Shown one piece after another: positions 18,463 through 27,098 of a DNA stretch of 64,000 bases; position 1 is the first letter of the stretch; each line of letters starts with the position of its first letter. The stretch spans positions 186,001 through 250,000 of the forward strand of contig NZ_BONK01000005.1 of assembly GCF_016862675.1 (NCBI RefSeq), in the 5' to 3' direction. This DNA is from Cellulomonas chitinilytica (GTDB lineage: Bacteria; Actinomycetota; Actinomycetes; Actinomycetales; Cellulomonadaceae). The notes under the pieces are model-generated. The model had not been told where the DNA came from. It ran no database searches and saw only the letters and a program-made list of their open reading frames with translations. The position numbers and the translations under genes are program-made.

Positions 18463-19563
18463 TCACAGCTGGTGCCCGAGCTTGTACTCGCCCTGCTTCC
18501 AGCTCGGGAGCGCGTCGGGGGCGTCGCCCTCGCGGGTGTACGAGAACCCGTCGGCCCCGATCGTCACCTCCAGCTCGCTGGTGTCGGTGCGCTCGAGCAC
18601 GGGCTGCGGGTTCCCGTCGAGGTCGAGCACGAGGGACGCCTCGGTGTACCAGGACGGCACGACGGGGTTGCCCCACCAGTCGCGGCGCTGGTTGTCGTGG
18701 ACGTCCCAGGTGACGACCGGGTTGTCGGGGTCCCCGGTGTAGTAGTCCTGCGTGTAGATCTCGACGCGGTGCCCGTCGGGGTCGCGCAGGTACAGGTAGA
18801 ACGCGTTGGACACGCCGTGCCGGCCAGGGCCCCGCTCGATCCGGTCGGACATCCGCAGCGCGCCGAGCAGGTCGCAGATCGCCAGCACGTTGTGCTTCTC
18901 GTGCGTCGCGAACGCGATGTGGTGCAGGCGCGGGCCGTTCCCGCCGGTCATCGCGGTGTCGTGCACGGTGGGCTTGCGGCGCATCCACGCCGCGTACGTG
19001 GTCCCGGCCGCGTCCTGGATGTCCTCGGTCACGCGGAACCCGAGGTCCTCCATGTACCGCACGGCCCGCGGCACGTCGGGCGTGACCTGGTTGAAGTGGT
19101 CGAGCCGCACCAGGACGCCCGGCGGGTGCAGGTCGTAGCGCCACGCGAGCCGCTCGACGTGCTCGACGTCGTGGAAGAACTCGTACGGGAACCCGAGCGG
19201 GTCCTGCACGCGCACCGAGTCCCCGACGCCCCTCACGAAGCCGTCCGCCCGGCGTTCGACCCGGCACCCGAGCTCGCGGTAGAACGCGACCGCCCTGTCG
19301 AGGTCGGCAGGGGAGCGGACCCGGTAGGAGAACGCCGCGGCGGCCGCCACCGGCCCCTGGCGCAGGACGAGGTTGTGGTGGATGAACTCCTCGAACGTGC
19401 GCAGGTAGACGCAGGTGTCGTCCTCCTCGGTGACGACGAGGCCGAGGACGTCGACGTAGAAGTGCCGCGACGCCGCGAGGTCGGTGACGACGAGCTCCAT
19501 GGCGGCGCAGCGCAGCACGTCCGGCGGCGGGGACGACGGCGTCGGGATCGGGTCGGTGCTCAC
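18463..19563 (-). CDS. hpaD: Homoprotocatechuate 2,3-dioxygenase
   Basis: A 366-residue extradiol dioxygenase that opens the ring of 3,4-dihydroxyphenylacetate. Two vicinal-oxygen-chelate domains are present. Metal ligands read His156 (RLDHFNQV), His215 (RLHHIAFA) and Glu268 (HRVEIYTQ), with the acid-base His201 (TVHDTAMTG). Almost every motif, including WWGNPVVPSWYTEASLVLD, matches the well-studied Fe(II) enzyme of Brevibacterium fuscum. The GTG start at 19563 overlaps the hpaE stop as GTGA and has AAAGGA upstream, supporting coupled translation. Confidence 0.96.
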   Translation of the reverse strand: MSTDPIPTPSSPPPDVLRCAAMELVVTDLAASRHFYVDVLGLVVTEEDDTCVYLRTFEEFIHHNLVLRQGPVAAAAAFSYRVRSPADLDRAVAFYRELGCRVERRADGFVRGVGDSVRVQDPLGFPYEFFHDVEHVERLAWRYDLHPPGVLVRLDHFNQVTPDVPRAVRYMEDLGFRVTEDIQDAAGTTYAAWMRRKPTVHDTAMTGGNGPRLHHIAFATHEKHNVLAICDLLGALRMSDRIERGPGRHGVSNAFYLYLRDPDGHRVEIYTQDYYTGDPDNPVVTWDVHDNQRRDWWGNPVVPSWYTEASLVLDLDGNPQPVLERTDTSELEVTIGADGFSYTREGDAPDALPSWKQGEYKLGHQL

Positions 19564-21089
19564 GGTCGGCGTCCTTTCCCGAAGGTGGGCTGGTGCACCT
19601 CGCCGAGCGTGACGTGCACGGCCTGCTGGTGCGTGTAGAAGTCGATCGACCGGTACCCGCCCTCGTGGCCGAGCCCGGACGCCTTCACGCCGCCGAACGG
19701 GGTGCGCAGGTCGCGGACGTTGTTGCTGTTGAGCCACACCATGCCGGCGTCGAGCGACTGGGCGAACGTGTGCGCCCGCCGCAGGTCGTTCGTCCACACG
19801 TACGCCGCCAGCCCGTACCGCACGCCGTTCGCCAGCGCGAGCGCCTCCTCGTCGGTGTCGAACGGCGTGATCGCGACGACGGGCCCGAAGATCTCCTCCT
19901 GGAAGATCCGGGCGTCCGGCGGGACGTCGACGAACACGGTGGGCGCCACGTAGTTCCCGGTCGGGAAGCCCTCGGGACGTCCGCCACCGGCGACGAGCCG
20001 GCCTTCCGACCTGCCGATCTCGATGTACCCCATGACCTTCGCGTGGTGCTCCGGGTGGACGAGCGCACCGACCTCGGTCGCCGGATCGTGCGGGAGCCCG
20101 ACGACGACGCGGTGCGCGTGCGCGGCGTAGCGCTCGACGAACTCGTCGTAGACCTCCCGCTGGACGAGGATCCGGCTGCCCGCGGTGCAGCGCTCCCCGT
20201 TGAGCGAGAACACCCCGAAGATCGTCGCGTCGACGGCGGCGTCGAGGTCGGCGTCCGCGAAGACGACGGCGGGCGACTTGCCGCCGAGCTCCATCGACAG
20301 GCCCTTCAGGTGCGGTGCCGCGTTCGCGAAGATGAGCTGCCCCGTCCGGCTCTCGCCCGTGAACGAGATCAGCGGGACGTCCGGGTGCCGCACCAGCGCG
20401 TCGCCCGCCTCCTCGCCGAGCCCGTGGACGAGGTTGAACACGCCCGCGGGCACGCCCGCCTCCTCGAAGATCCCGGCCCACAGCGACGCCGACAGCGGCG
20501 TGAACTCCGCCGGCTTGAGGACGACGGTGTTCCCCGTCGCCAGGGCGGGGCCGAGCTTCCACGACTCGAGCATGAACGGCGTGTTCCACGGGGTGATCAG
20601 CCCGGCGACGCCGATGGGCTTGCGGTTGACGTAGTTGAGCTGGCGCCCGGGCACCTTGAACGCGTCGTCGGTCTGCGCCACCACCAGGTCGGCGAAGAAC
20701 CGGAAGTTCTCGGCGGCCCGCCGAGCCTGGCCGAGCGCCTGCGTGATCGGCAGGCCCGAGTCGAAGCTTTCGAGCTCCGCGAGCCGGGCGTCGCGCTCCT
20801 CGACGATGTCGGCGACCCGGTGCAGGACCCGGGAGCGCTCGCGGGGGAGCAGACGCGGCCACGGCCCGTCCTCGAACGCGCGCCGCGCCGCGGCGACGGC
20901 CCGGTCGACGTCGGCCGCCTTGCCGGCCGCCGCGTGCAGGTACGTCTCGTTCGAGACGGGGTCGAGCACCTCGAACGTCGTGCCGTCCACGGAGTCGACG
21001 TGCTCCCCGCCGACGTAGTGCCGGATGCGGTCGGGGAGGTCGGCCGGAAGGTGGCGGGGCGCCACCGTGCCCGTGCTGGTCCCACCCAT
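19560..21089 (-). CDS. hpaE: 5-carboxymethyl-2-hydroxymuconate semialdehyde dehydrogenase
   Basis: A 509-residue NAD-dependent aldehyde dehydrogenase that oxidises the ring-cleavage semialdehyde to 5-carboxymethyl-2-hydroxymuconate. It has the oxyanion Asn169 (TPWNTPF), general base Glu267 (LSMELGGKSP) and nucleophile Cys301 (NGERCTAGS). C-terminal FGGVKASGLGHEGG is typical. ATG 21089 follows GAGGTGG with 5-base spacing; a GTG at 21098 lies within that ribosome site. It might also oxidise 4-hydroxyphenylacetaldehyde, for which no other dehydrogenase is seen. Confidence 0.95.
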   Translation of the reverse strand: MGGTSTGTVAPRHLPADLPDRIRHYVGGEHVDSVDGTTFEVLDPVSNETYLHAAAGKAADVDRAVAAARRAFEDGPWPRLLPRERSRVLHRVADIVEERDARLAELESFDSGLPITQALGQARRAAENFRFFADLVVAQTDDAFKVPGRQLNYVNRKPIGVAGLITPWNTPFMLESWKLGPALATGNTVVLKPAEFTPLSASLWAGIFEEAGVPAGVFNLVHGLGEEAGDALVRHPDVPLISFTGESRTGQLIFANAAPHLKGLSMELGGKSPAVVFADADLDAAVDATIFGVFSLNGERCTAGSRILVQREVYDEFVERYAAHAHRVVVGLPHDPATEVGALVHPEHHAKVMGYIEIGRSEGRLVAGGGRPEGFPTGNYVAPTVFVDVPPDARIFQEEIFGPVVAITPFDTDEEALALANGVRYGLAAYVWTNDLRRAHTFAQSLDAGMVWLNSNNVRDLRTPFGGVKASGLGHEGGYRSIDFYTHQQAVHVTLGEVHQPTFGKGRRP

Positions 21090-21101
21090 GGGTCCCACCT
21101 C

Positions 21102-21797
21102 TCAGACGGTCGTCACGCCGGCTGCGGCCGGCGCCTCGTCGGGGTGCTCGTGGCTGAGGTAGGCGGCGAGCGTCGCCGAGCGGTGCCCGCGCGCGGCCCG
21201 CTCGACGTCCGCCAGGGGTGCGCCGGACTCGATGAGGTCGACGAGGGCATCGTGCTCCCGCACGGACTCGTGCGCGCGTCCGGGCACGAAGCTGAACGTC
21301 GAGTCGCGCAGGTGCCCGAGCCGGACCCACTCGGCGTCGACGAGCGCGAGCAGCCGCGGGTTCGGGCACGCGGCGAACAGGACCGCGTGGAACCGGTGGT
21401 TGAGCGAGGTGAACAGGTGCGGCTCGAAGTCGTCCAACGACTCGACGAGGCGGCGGTTGAGGTCGCGTGCCCGCCGGAGGTCGTCGGCCGTCAGGTGCCG
21501 GGCCGCGAGCGCGGTGGCCGCCCCTTCGAGGAGGGCGAGGGCCTCCATGCTCTGCCGGTACTGGGAGTCGTCGATCATCGCGACGCGCGCCCCGACGTGC
21601 TGCTCGAACGTGACGAGCCCCTCGGCCTCGAGCCGGCGTATCGCCTCGCGCACCGGCACGACGCTCATGTCGAGCTCGTGCGCGATCGAGCCGAGGACCA
21701 GGCGGTAGCCCGGCGTGAACTCCCCGCCGGCGATCCGCTCCTGGATCCAGTGGTACGCCTGCTGCGACTTGCTGCGCGTGCGCGCCGTCTCGCTCAT
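21102..21797 (-). CDS. GntR-family (FadR subfamily) repressor of the catabolic operon
   Basis: A 231-residue regulator with an N-terminal winged helix (residues 10-75: GYRLVLGSIAHELDMSVVPVREAIRRLEAEGLV). A helical FCD ligand-binding domain follows, with the metal-binding pattern (NHRFHAVLF ... HDALVDLIESG ... RGHRSATLAAYL). Its ATG at 21797 overlaps the stop of the FAH-RraA gene as ATGA, so it is embedded in the operon it probably controls. Two matching motifs at 23315-23339 and 25095-25108 are likely operators. The ligand is probably an aromatic acid or a ring-cleavage product. Confidence 0.9.
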   Translation of the reverse strand: MSETARTRSKSQQAYHWIQERIAGGEFTPGYRLVLGSIAHELDMSVVPVREAIRRLEAEGLVTFEQHVGARVAMIDDSQYRQSMEALALLEGAATALAARHLTADDLRRARDLNRRLVESLDDFEPHLFTSLNHRFHAVLFAACPNPRLLALVDAEWVRLGHLRDSTFSFVPGRAHESVREHDALVDLIESGAPLADVERAARGHRSATLAAYLSHEHPDEAPAAAGVTTV

Positions 21798-23293
21798 CTG
21801 CCCGTGCGCCATGCGTCGTACCGCGCTCTCCACCCGGCGTCCATCGGGAACAGGCCCTCCACCGGGTGGCCGGCGGCGACCTGCTCGGCGATCCAGCCGT
21901 CCTCCTCCTCCTGGGCGAGGGCGGCGTCGACGACCTCCTCGACGAGCGCGGGTGGGATCACGACGACGCCGTCGGCGTCCCCGACGACGACGTCGCCGGG
22001 CTCGACGGTCGTCCCGCCGCACCCGACCGCGACGTCGACCTCCCAGGGCACGTGCCGGCGACCGAGGACGGCGGGGTGGTCGCCGGCCGAGTACACCGGG
22101 ATGCCGACGGCGGCGACGGCGTCGTGGTCGCGGACCCCGCCGTCGGTGACGATCCCGGCGGCGCCGCGCGCGTGGGCACGCAGGGCGAGGATGTCGCCGA
22201 ACGTGCCGGACCCGGCGTCGCCGCGCGCGTCGATGACGAGGACGTCGCCCTCGTCGAGGGTGTCGAACGCCCGCTTCTGCGCGTTGTACCCGCCGCCGTG
22301 GCGGGCGAACAGGTCTTCCCGGCCCGGGACGAGCCGCAGGGTGCGTGCGGTGCCGACGAGCTTCGCGTCGGGGTGCAGGGGCCGGACTCCGTCGACGGTC
22401 ACGGCGTCGAGGCCGCGTCTGCGCAGCTGCGCGCTGAGGCCTGCGACGGGCGCCCGGACGAGCTTGTCGTGCAGCTCGGTGGTGAGGCGGAACGGTGCGG
22501 GTGCGGGCTCCAGGCCTGCGGCGTCGGGGGAGCCCCACGCCTCGGCGCGCTGCGTGTCGTCGACGCCGGGCAGCGCCCCGAGGCCGTCGTCGAACGGGTG
22601 GTCGCCCTGGGTGACGGTCGTGACCAGCCGGCCCGAGGTCGGCGCCCCGGGTGCGTCCGGTGCGTCGACCTCGATCTCGACGACGTCTCCCGGGACGACG
22701 ACGGAGGAGCCGGCGGGCGTGCCGGCGAGGATGACGTCGCCGGGCTCGAGCGTGAGGTGCTGGGAGAGGTCGGCCACGAGCCGGGCCAAGGGGAACAGCA
22801 GGCCGGCCGTCGTGTCGTCCTGCCGGAGCTCGCCGTTGACCCAGGTCCGCAGGCGCAGCGCCCCCGGGTCGACCGTGCGCGCGTCGACCAGGCCGGGGCC
22901 GATCGGCGTGAACCCGTCGCCGCCCTTGGAGCGGACGTTGGAGCCCTTGTCGGCCGCGCGCAGGTCGTACAGCCCGAAGTCGTTCGCCGCCGTGACCCAC
23001 CCGACGTGGTCCCACGCCCGGGCGAGGGCGACGCGCCGGGCGGTGGTGCCGACGACGAGCGCGATCTCGCCCTCGAAGGCGAGCAGCTCGGTCCCGGCCG
23101 GACGCTCGACGGTGCCGCCGGACGGCGCCACCGAGCTCGACGGCTTGAGGAAGTAGGACGGCGCCGCGGGCCGGCGCCCGCGCTGGTCGGCGCGGGAGAC
23201 GTAGTTGAGGTGGACGGCGACGATCTTCCCCGGGCGGCCGGGCAGCGCCGAGAACCTGCGGTCCGCTCCGTCGCGGCCGGGCTGTGCAGACAT
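21794..23293 (-). CDS. FAH-family isomerase fused to an RraA-like domain
   Basis: A 499-residue two-domain protein. Residues about 15-240 are a fumarylacetoacetate hydrolase fold (FEGEIALVVG, NDFGLYDLR, KGGDGFTPIGPGLV, GDVILAGTPAG), the fold of HpaG isomerase/decarboxylase. Residues about 270-480 are RraA-like (TELHDKLV, GDVLVIDARGDAGSGTFGDILALRA, GIVTDGGVRD, GDADGVVVIPP), a family that includes 2-oxo acid aldolases and decarboxylases. Usual HpaG is two FAH repeats; here the second is replaced by RraA. The protein probably isomerises and decarboxylates carboxymethyl-hydroxymuconate. ATG 23293 follows GAGGGAG. Confidence 0.88.
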   Translation of the reverse strand: MSAQPGRDGADRRFSALPGRPGKIVAVHLNYVSRADQRGRRPAAPSYFLKPSSSVAPSGGTVERPAGTELLAFEGEIALVVGTTARRVALARAWDHVGWVTAANDFGLYDLRAADKGSNVRSKGGDGFTPIGPGLVDARTVDPGALRLRTWVNGELRQDDTTAGLLFPLARLVADLSQHLTLEPGDVILAGTPAGSSVVVPGDVVEIEVDAPDAPGAPTSGRLVTTVTQGDHPFDDGLGALPGVDDTQRAEAWGSPDAAGLEPAPAPFRLTTELHDKLVRAPVAGLSAQLRRRGLDAVTVDGVRPLHPDAKLVGTARTLRLVPGREDLFARHGGGYNAQKRAFDTLDEGDVLVIDARGDAGSGTFGDILALRAHARGAAGIVTDGGVRDHDAVAAVGIPVYSAGDHPAVLGRRHVPWEVDVAVGCGGTTVEPGDVVVGDADGVVVIPPALVEEVVDAALAQEEEDGWIAEQVAAGHPVEGLFPMDAGWRARYDAWRTGR

Positions 23294-23314
23294 CCGCTCC
23301 CTCGCCGTCGTCTG

Positions 23315-23339
23315 TCGTATCCGAAATCGTATGTGATCG
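23315..23339 (-). promoter_or_regulatory. GntR-type operator upstream of the FAH-RraA gene
   Basis: ATCGTATGTGATCG (23326-23339) matches ATCGTATACGGTCG upstream of the TPP gene at 11 of 14 positions. A second TCGTAT (23315-23320) lies 6 bases to the left. FadR/GntR sites centre on GTAT-xC, which fits. It lies in the 47-base gap between the TPP gene stop and the 23293 start, so there may be an internal promoter. Confidence 0.55.
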
Positions 23340-23340
23340 G

Positions 23341-24987
23341 TCAGCTGTTCGCCCGGACGATCTCCTCCTGGTAGGGCGCGACGACGGCGGGGGACACGGT
23401 GAGGTCCAGCAGCAGGAACGGTCGCTCCGCCGCGGGGCGCGCCGCCCAGCTTGCGAGCTCGTCGAGGTCGTCGAGCGAGCGGACGGCGACCCCGTGCGCG
23501 CCCACGGCCGAGGCGAGGCCGGCGAAGTCGACGCCGGGGATGAGCATCGGCTCACGGGTGAGGCCCTTGCGTCCATAGACGTGGATCTCGGCGCCGTACG
23601 CGGAGTCGTTCCAGACGACCGCGAGCCCGCGGCCGCGCGCCACGCGCACGGCCGACTCGAGGTCGGCGAGTGCCATGAGCCCCCCGCCGTCGCCGGTGGT
23701 GAGCACCACCGTGGAGTCCGGCCGGGCGAGGGCGGCGCCGAGGACGCTCGAGAAGCCGAGCCCGATCGCCTGGAACGCGGTGCCGACCATGATCATGCGG
23801 TCCGGCGAGGCCACCGGCCAGTACATGTTCGCCCAGGCGATGAAGTGGCCGCCGTCGGAGACGACGACCCGGTCGGCGGGCAGCAGCTCGGCGATGCGCG
23901 CGGCCGCTGACCGGGGGTCGAGCCGCCCGTCGGGGGCCGTGGCCGCGCCGGGCTCGTACCGTCGCGCGGCGTTGACGTCGACGGACTCGCGCCAGCCGCT
24001 GGGCGTGGCCCGGTCGATCCCGGCGAGGACGGCGGCCGCGACCGTCGCCGCGTCCCCGCGCACGTACCCGCCGACGTGCGGGTGGGTCGCCGCCGGTGCG
24101 ACGTCCACCTGGTACACCCGGGTGCCGGGCGCGAACAGCTCGCCGAACCGCATCGTGAACTGGTTGAGCGAGGCGCCCACGACGACGGCGACGTCGGCCT
24201 GCCGCACGAGCGCCATCGCCCCCTCGGCGCCGAACCCGCCGGCCACGCCCAGGTCGAACTCGGGCCGGGGGAACACCCCTCGACCGAGCGCCGTGGTCAC
24301 GGTGAGGGCCCCCGTCGCGTCGGCGATCGCACCGAGCACGGTGCCGGCGCCGGACAGCCACGCGCCCCGGCCCGCGAGCAGGAGCGGCCGGTGTGCGCGG
24401 GAGAGGGCGGACGCGACGTCGCGCACGCTCGCCTCGGCGAACGGGCCGCGCGGGGCGAGCGGCTCGGGGAGGCGAGGTGGGGGCACCGTCGGCACCGGGC
24501 CGGCGTCGACGGTGGCGACGTCGTACGGGATCGCGAGCACGGTCGGCACGCGGTAGGTCAGGGCGTGCTCGACGGCGATGAGCGTGGTCGCGGCGGCGTC
24601 CGCCCGTCCCACGGTGTACGTGCGGGCGCCGACGGCCGACGCCATCGCGATCTGGTCCACGTCCCACGGGCGCGGCCCGGACGTCGGCTCGTCGCCGACG
24701 ACGAGCACCAGGGGGACGTGCGCCTGCACGGCCTCGGCGAGCGCGGTGAGGGTGTTCGTGAAGCCGGCGCCGTACGTGGTCGTCGCTGCAGCGAGGCGAC
24801 CCGACGCCCGGTGGAAGGCGTCGGCGGCGACGACCGCGCCGGACTCGTGGCGCACCGCGGTGAACGTCGCGGACGTCTGCCGGGCGAGCGCGTCGAGGAA
24901 GTACGCGTTGCCGTTGCCCATGACGCCGAACACGTGGTCGACGTGGGCGGCGAGGGTGACGGCGGCGTGCGCGGAGACCGAGGGCAC
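23341..24987 (-). CDS. Thiamine-diphosphate enzyme, probable 2-oxo acid decarboxylase
   Basis: A 548-residue ThDP-dependent protein of the acetolactate synthase/benzoylformate decarboxylase superfamily. Catalytic Glu lies in RHESGAVVAADAF, and the ThDP/Mg motif is GDGGGLMALADLE with N in VVWNDSAYG. No FAD-binding insertion is obvious. First gene of the operon; placed with Phe hydroxylase and homoprotocatechuate genes, it may decarboxylate 4-hydroxyphenylpyruvate. Benzoylformate-type or lyase activity cannot be excluded. GTG 24987 has GGAGGT 6 bases upstream, clearly setting the start. Confidence 0.82.
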   Translation of the reverse strand: MPSVSAHAAVTLAAHVDHVFGVMGNGNAYFLDALARQTSATFTAVRHESGAVVAADAFHRASGRLAAATTTYGAGFTNTLTALAEAVQAHVPLVLVVGDEPTSGPRPWDVDQIAMASAVGARTYTVGRADAAATTLIAVEHALTYRVPTVLAIPYDVATVDAGPVPTVPPPRLPEPLAPRGPFAEASVRDVASALSRAHRPLLLAGRGAWLSGAGTVLGAIADATGALTVTTALGRGVFPRPEFDLGVAGGFGAEGAMALVRQADVAVVVGASLNQFTMRFGELFAPGTRVYQVDVAPAATHPHVGGYVRGDAATVAAAVLAGIDRATPSGWRESVDVNAARRYEPGAATAPDGRLDPRSAAARIAELLPADRVVVSDGGHFIAWANMYWPVASPDRMIMVGTAFQAIGLGFSSVLGAALARPDSTVVLTTGDGGGLMALADLESAVRVARGRGLAVVWNDSAYGAEIHVYGRKGLTREPMLIPGVDFAGLASAVGAHGVAVRSLDDLDELASWAARPAAERPFLLLDLTVSPAVVAPYQEEIVRANS

Positions 24988-25094
24988 CAGCAGACCTCCA
25001 CGTCGAGCGTCGGGACGGGCCGTGCGCGGCCGGCGGACGTGCACCGGGCGACGCTGCCGGGTGCGGCCGGGGGCCACGCGGCGGCAGCCTATCC

Positions 25095-25108
25095 CGACCG
25101 TATACGAT
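25095..25108 (-). promoter_or_regulatory. GntR-type operator in the divergent promoter region
   Basis: Read on the minus strand, ATCGTATACGGTCG repeats the motif at 23326-23339. Its core CGTATACG is a perfect 8-bp palindrome, as expected for a FadR-family dimer. It sits between the TPP-led operon (start 24987) and the divergent monooxygenase (start 25183), so one regulator could control both. Confidence 0.6.
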
Positions 25109-25182
25109 CCGCTCGAGGGGGGTTCGCAGGACCTGCGGGCCCCGCACCATCGCCTCGACAGCGCCGTCCGAGGAGTCGTCCG

Positions 25183-27090
25183 ATGCAGTTCCACCACCAC
25201 GGCTACGTCTCGGGAGACCCCCGCGTCCAGCCCGCCGCCGGGGTCGGCCTCGACCGGCCTGAGGAGCTTCCCGACGAGGTCGACGTCCTGATCGTCGGCA
25301 CCGGTCCGGCGGGCATGATCACCGCCGCCCAGCTCTCGCAGTTCCCCGACGTCACCACCCGGATCGTCGACCGTCGCGCGGGCCGGCTGGCGATCGGCCA
25401 GGCGGACGGGATCCAGGCGCGCAGCGTCGAGACGTTCCAGGCGTTCGGCTTCGCGGGCCGGATCGCCGAGGAGGCGTACCGCATCACCGAGATGTGCTTC
25501 TGGCACCCGGACCCCGCCGACCCGTCACGGATCGTGCGCGGCGAGCGGCCCCCGGACGACCCGTCGGGCATCACCGAGTTCCCGCACCTCATCGTCAACC
25601 AGGCCCGCGTGCTCGACTACTTCGCCGAGTTCATGGCGAACGCCCCGACCCGGATGCGGCCGGACTACGGCTACGAGTTCCGTGACCTGACGATCGCCAC
25701 CGACGGGTCGCACCCCGTCACCGTCCACCTCGTCCGGACGTCCGGCGAGGGCGCCGGGACCGAGAAGGTCGTCCGGGCGAAGTACGTCGTCGGCGCCGAC
25801 GGCGCGCACAGCGGGGTCCGTCGGGCCATCGGCTGCACCCGGCTGGGGGCCGACGCGTCCCACGCGTGGGGCGTCATGGACGTCCTCGCCGTGACCGACT
25901 TCCCCGACATCCGCCTCAAGTGCGCGATCCAGTCCGGCTCCGGCGGCAGCATCCTGCTCATCCCGCGCGAGGGCGGCCACCTGTTCCGCATGTACGTCGA
26001 CCTCGGCGAGGTCCGCCCGGAGACCCACGGCGCGGTGCGCAGCACGACGGTCGAGCAGATCATCGCGCACGCGAACGCGATCCTGCACCCGTACTCGCTG
26101 GACGTGAAGGACGTCGCCTGGCACAGCGTCTACGAGGTCGGCCACCGCGTCACCGACCGGTTCGACGACGTCCCCGCCGACCAGGTCGGCACGCGCACCC
26201 CGCGCGTCTTCATCGAGGGCGACGCCTGCCACACCCACAGCGCCAAGGCCGGCCAGGGCATGAACGTGTCGATGCAGGACGGGTTCAACCTCGGCTGGAA
26301 GCTCGGCTACGTGCTGACCGGACGCAGCCCGGAGAGCCTCCTGGCCACGTACTCGAAGGAACGCCAGGTCATCGCGCAGAACCTCATCGACTTCGACCGG
26401 CAGTGGTCGTCGCTCATGGCGAAGCGGCCCGACGAGCTCGACGACCCCGGCGAGCTCGCGGACTTCTACGTGCGCACCACCGAGTTCCTGTTCGGGTTCA
26501 TGACGCAGTACCCGCCCTCGATGCTCGTCGCGGAGTCGACCCACCAGGCGCTCGCCACCGGGTTCCCGGTCGGCAAGCGGTTCAAGTCCGCGCCCGTCGT
26601 CCGGGTCGCCGACGCGAACCCCCTGCACCTCGGCCACCAGCACCGGGCGGACGGCCGGTGGCGCGTGTACGCGTTCGCCGACCGCGCCCCGGCGGGGGAG
26701 CGGTCCGCACTGACCTCATGGGCCCAGTGGATGGCCGGAGCGCCGGACTCCCCGGTGCTCGCCCACACGCGCGAGGGGGAGCAGAGCGACAGCGTGCTCG
26801 ACGTCAAGGTCGTCTACCAGCAGCGCCACGTCGACGTCGACATCGCCGCGGTGCCGGCGATCTTCCTGCCGCGCACCGGGCCGTTCGGGCTCGTCGACCA
26901 CGAGAAGGTCTTCGCCACCGACCCGGCCGCCGACATCTTCGAGCTCCGCGGCGTCGACCGCGCCGGGTGCGTCGTCGTCGTGCGGCCCGACCAGTACGTC
27001 GCGGCCGTCCTGCCGCTCGACGCCACGGACGAGCTCGCGGCGTTCCTCCGCCAGCACCTGCTCGTGCGGGCCGGACAACCCGTCGGCTGA
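25183..27090 (+). CDS. Class A FAD-dependent phenolic monooxygenase
   Basis: A 635-residue flavoprotein aromatic hydroxylase. GTGPAG (about residue 39) binds FAD, GADGAHSGVRR is the DG motif, and GDACHTHSAKAGQGMNVSMQ is the second FAD motif. The last 170 residues are the thioredoxin-like C-terminal domain found in phenol 2-monooxygenase and MobA (3-hydroxybenzoate 4-hydroxylase). In this locus the most economical role is ortho-hydroxylation of hydroxyphenylacetate to homoprotocatechuate, replacing the two-component HpaBC, which is absent. ATG 25183 follows GAGGAG at 7 bases. Divergent from the operon. Confidence 0.87.
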   Translation: MQFHHHGYVSGDPRVQPAAGVGLDRPEELPDEVDVLIVGTGPAGMITAAQLSQFPDVTTRIVDRRAGRLAIGQADGIQARSVETFQAFGFAGRIAEEAYRITEMCFWHPDPADPSRIVRGERPPDDPSGITEFPHLIVNQARVLDYFAEFMANAPTRMRPDYGYEFRDLTIATDGSHPVTVHLVRTSGEGAGTEKVVRAKYVVGADGAHSGVRRAIGCTRLGADASHAWGVMDVLAVTDFPDIRLKCAIQSGSGGSILLIPREGGHLFRMYVDLGEVRPETHGAVRSTTVEQIIAHANAILHPYSLDVKDVAWHSVYEVGHRVTDRFDDVPADQVGTRTPRVFIEGDACHTHSAKAGQGMNVSMQDGFNLGWKLGYVLTGRSPESLLATYSKERQVIAQNLIDFDRQWSSLMAKRPDELDDPGELADFYVRTTEFLFGFMTQYPPSMLVAESTHQALATGFPVGKRFKSAPVVRVADANPLHLGHQHRADGRWRVYAFADRAPAGERSALTSWAQWMAGAPDSPVLAHTREGEQSDSVLDVKVVYQQRHVDVDIAAVPAIFLPRTGPFGLVDHEKVFATDPAADIFELRGVDRAGCVVVVRPDQYVAAVLPLDATDELAAFLRQHLLVRAGQPVG

Positions 27091-27098
27091 CGTCGACG

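Noticed and set aside
19593..23156. 1187-codon plus-strand frame across the hpa operon
   Set aside because: Opposite well-identified hpaE, GntR and FAH-RraA genes; composition typical of an antisense artefact.
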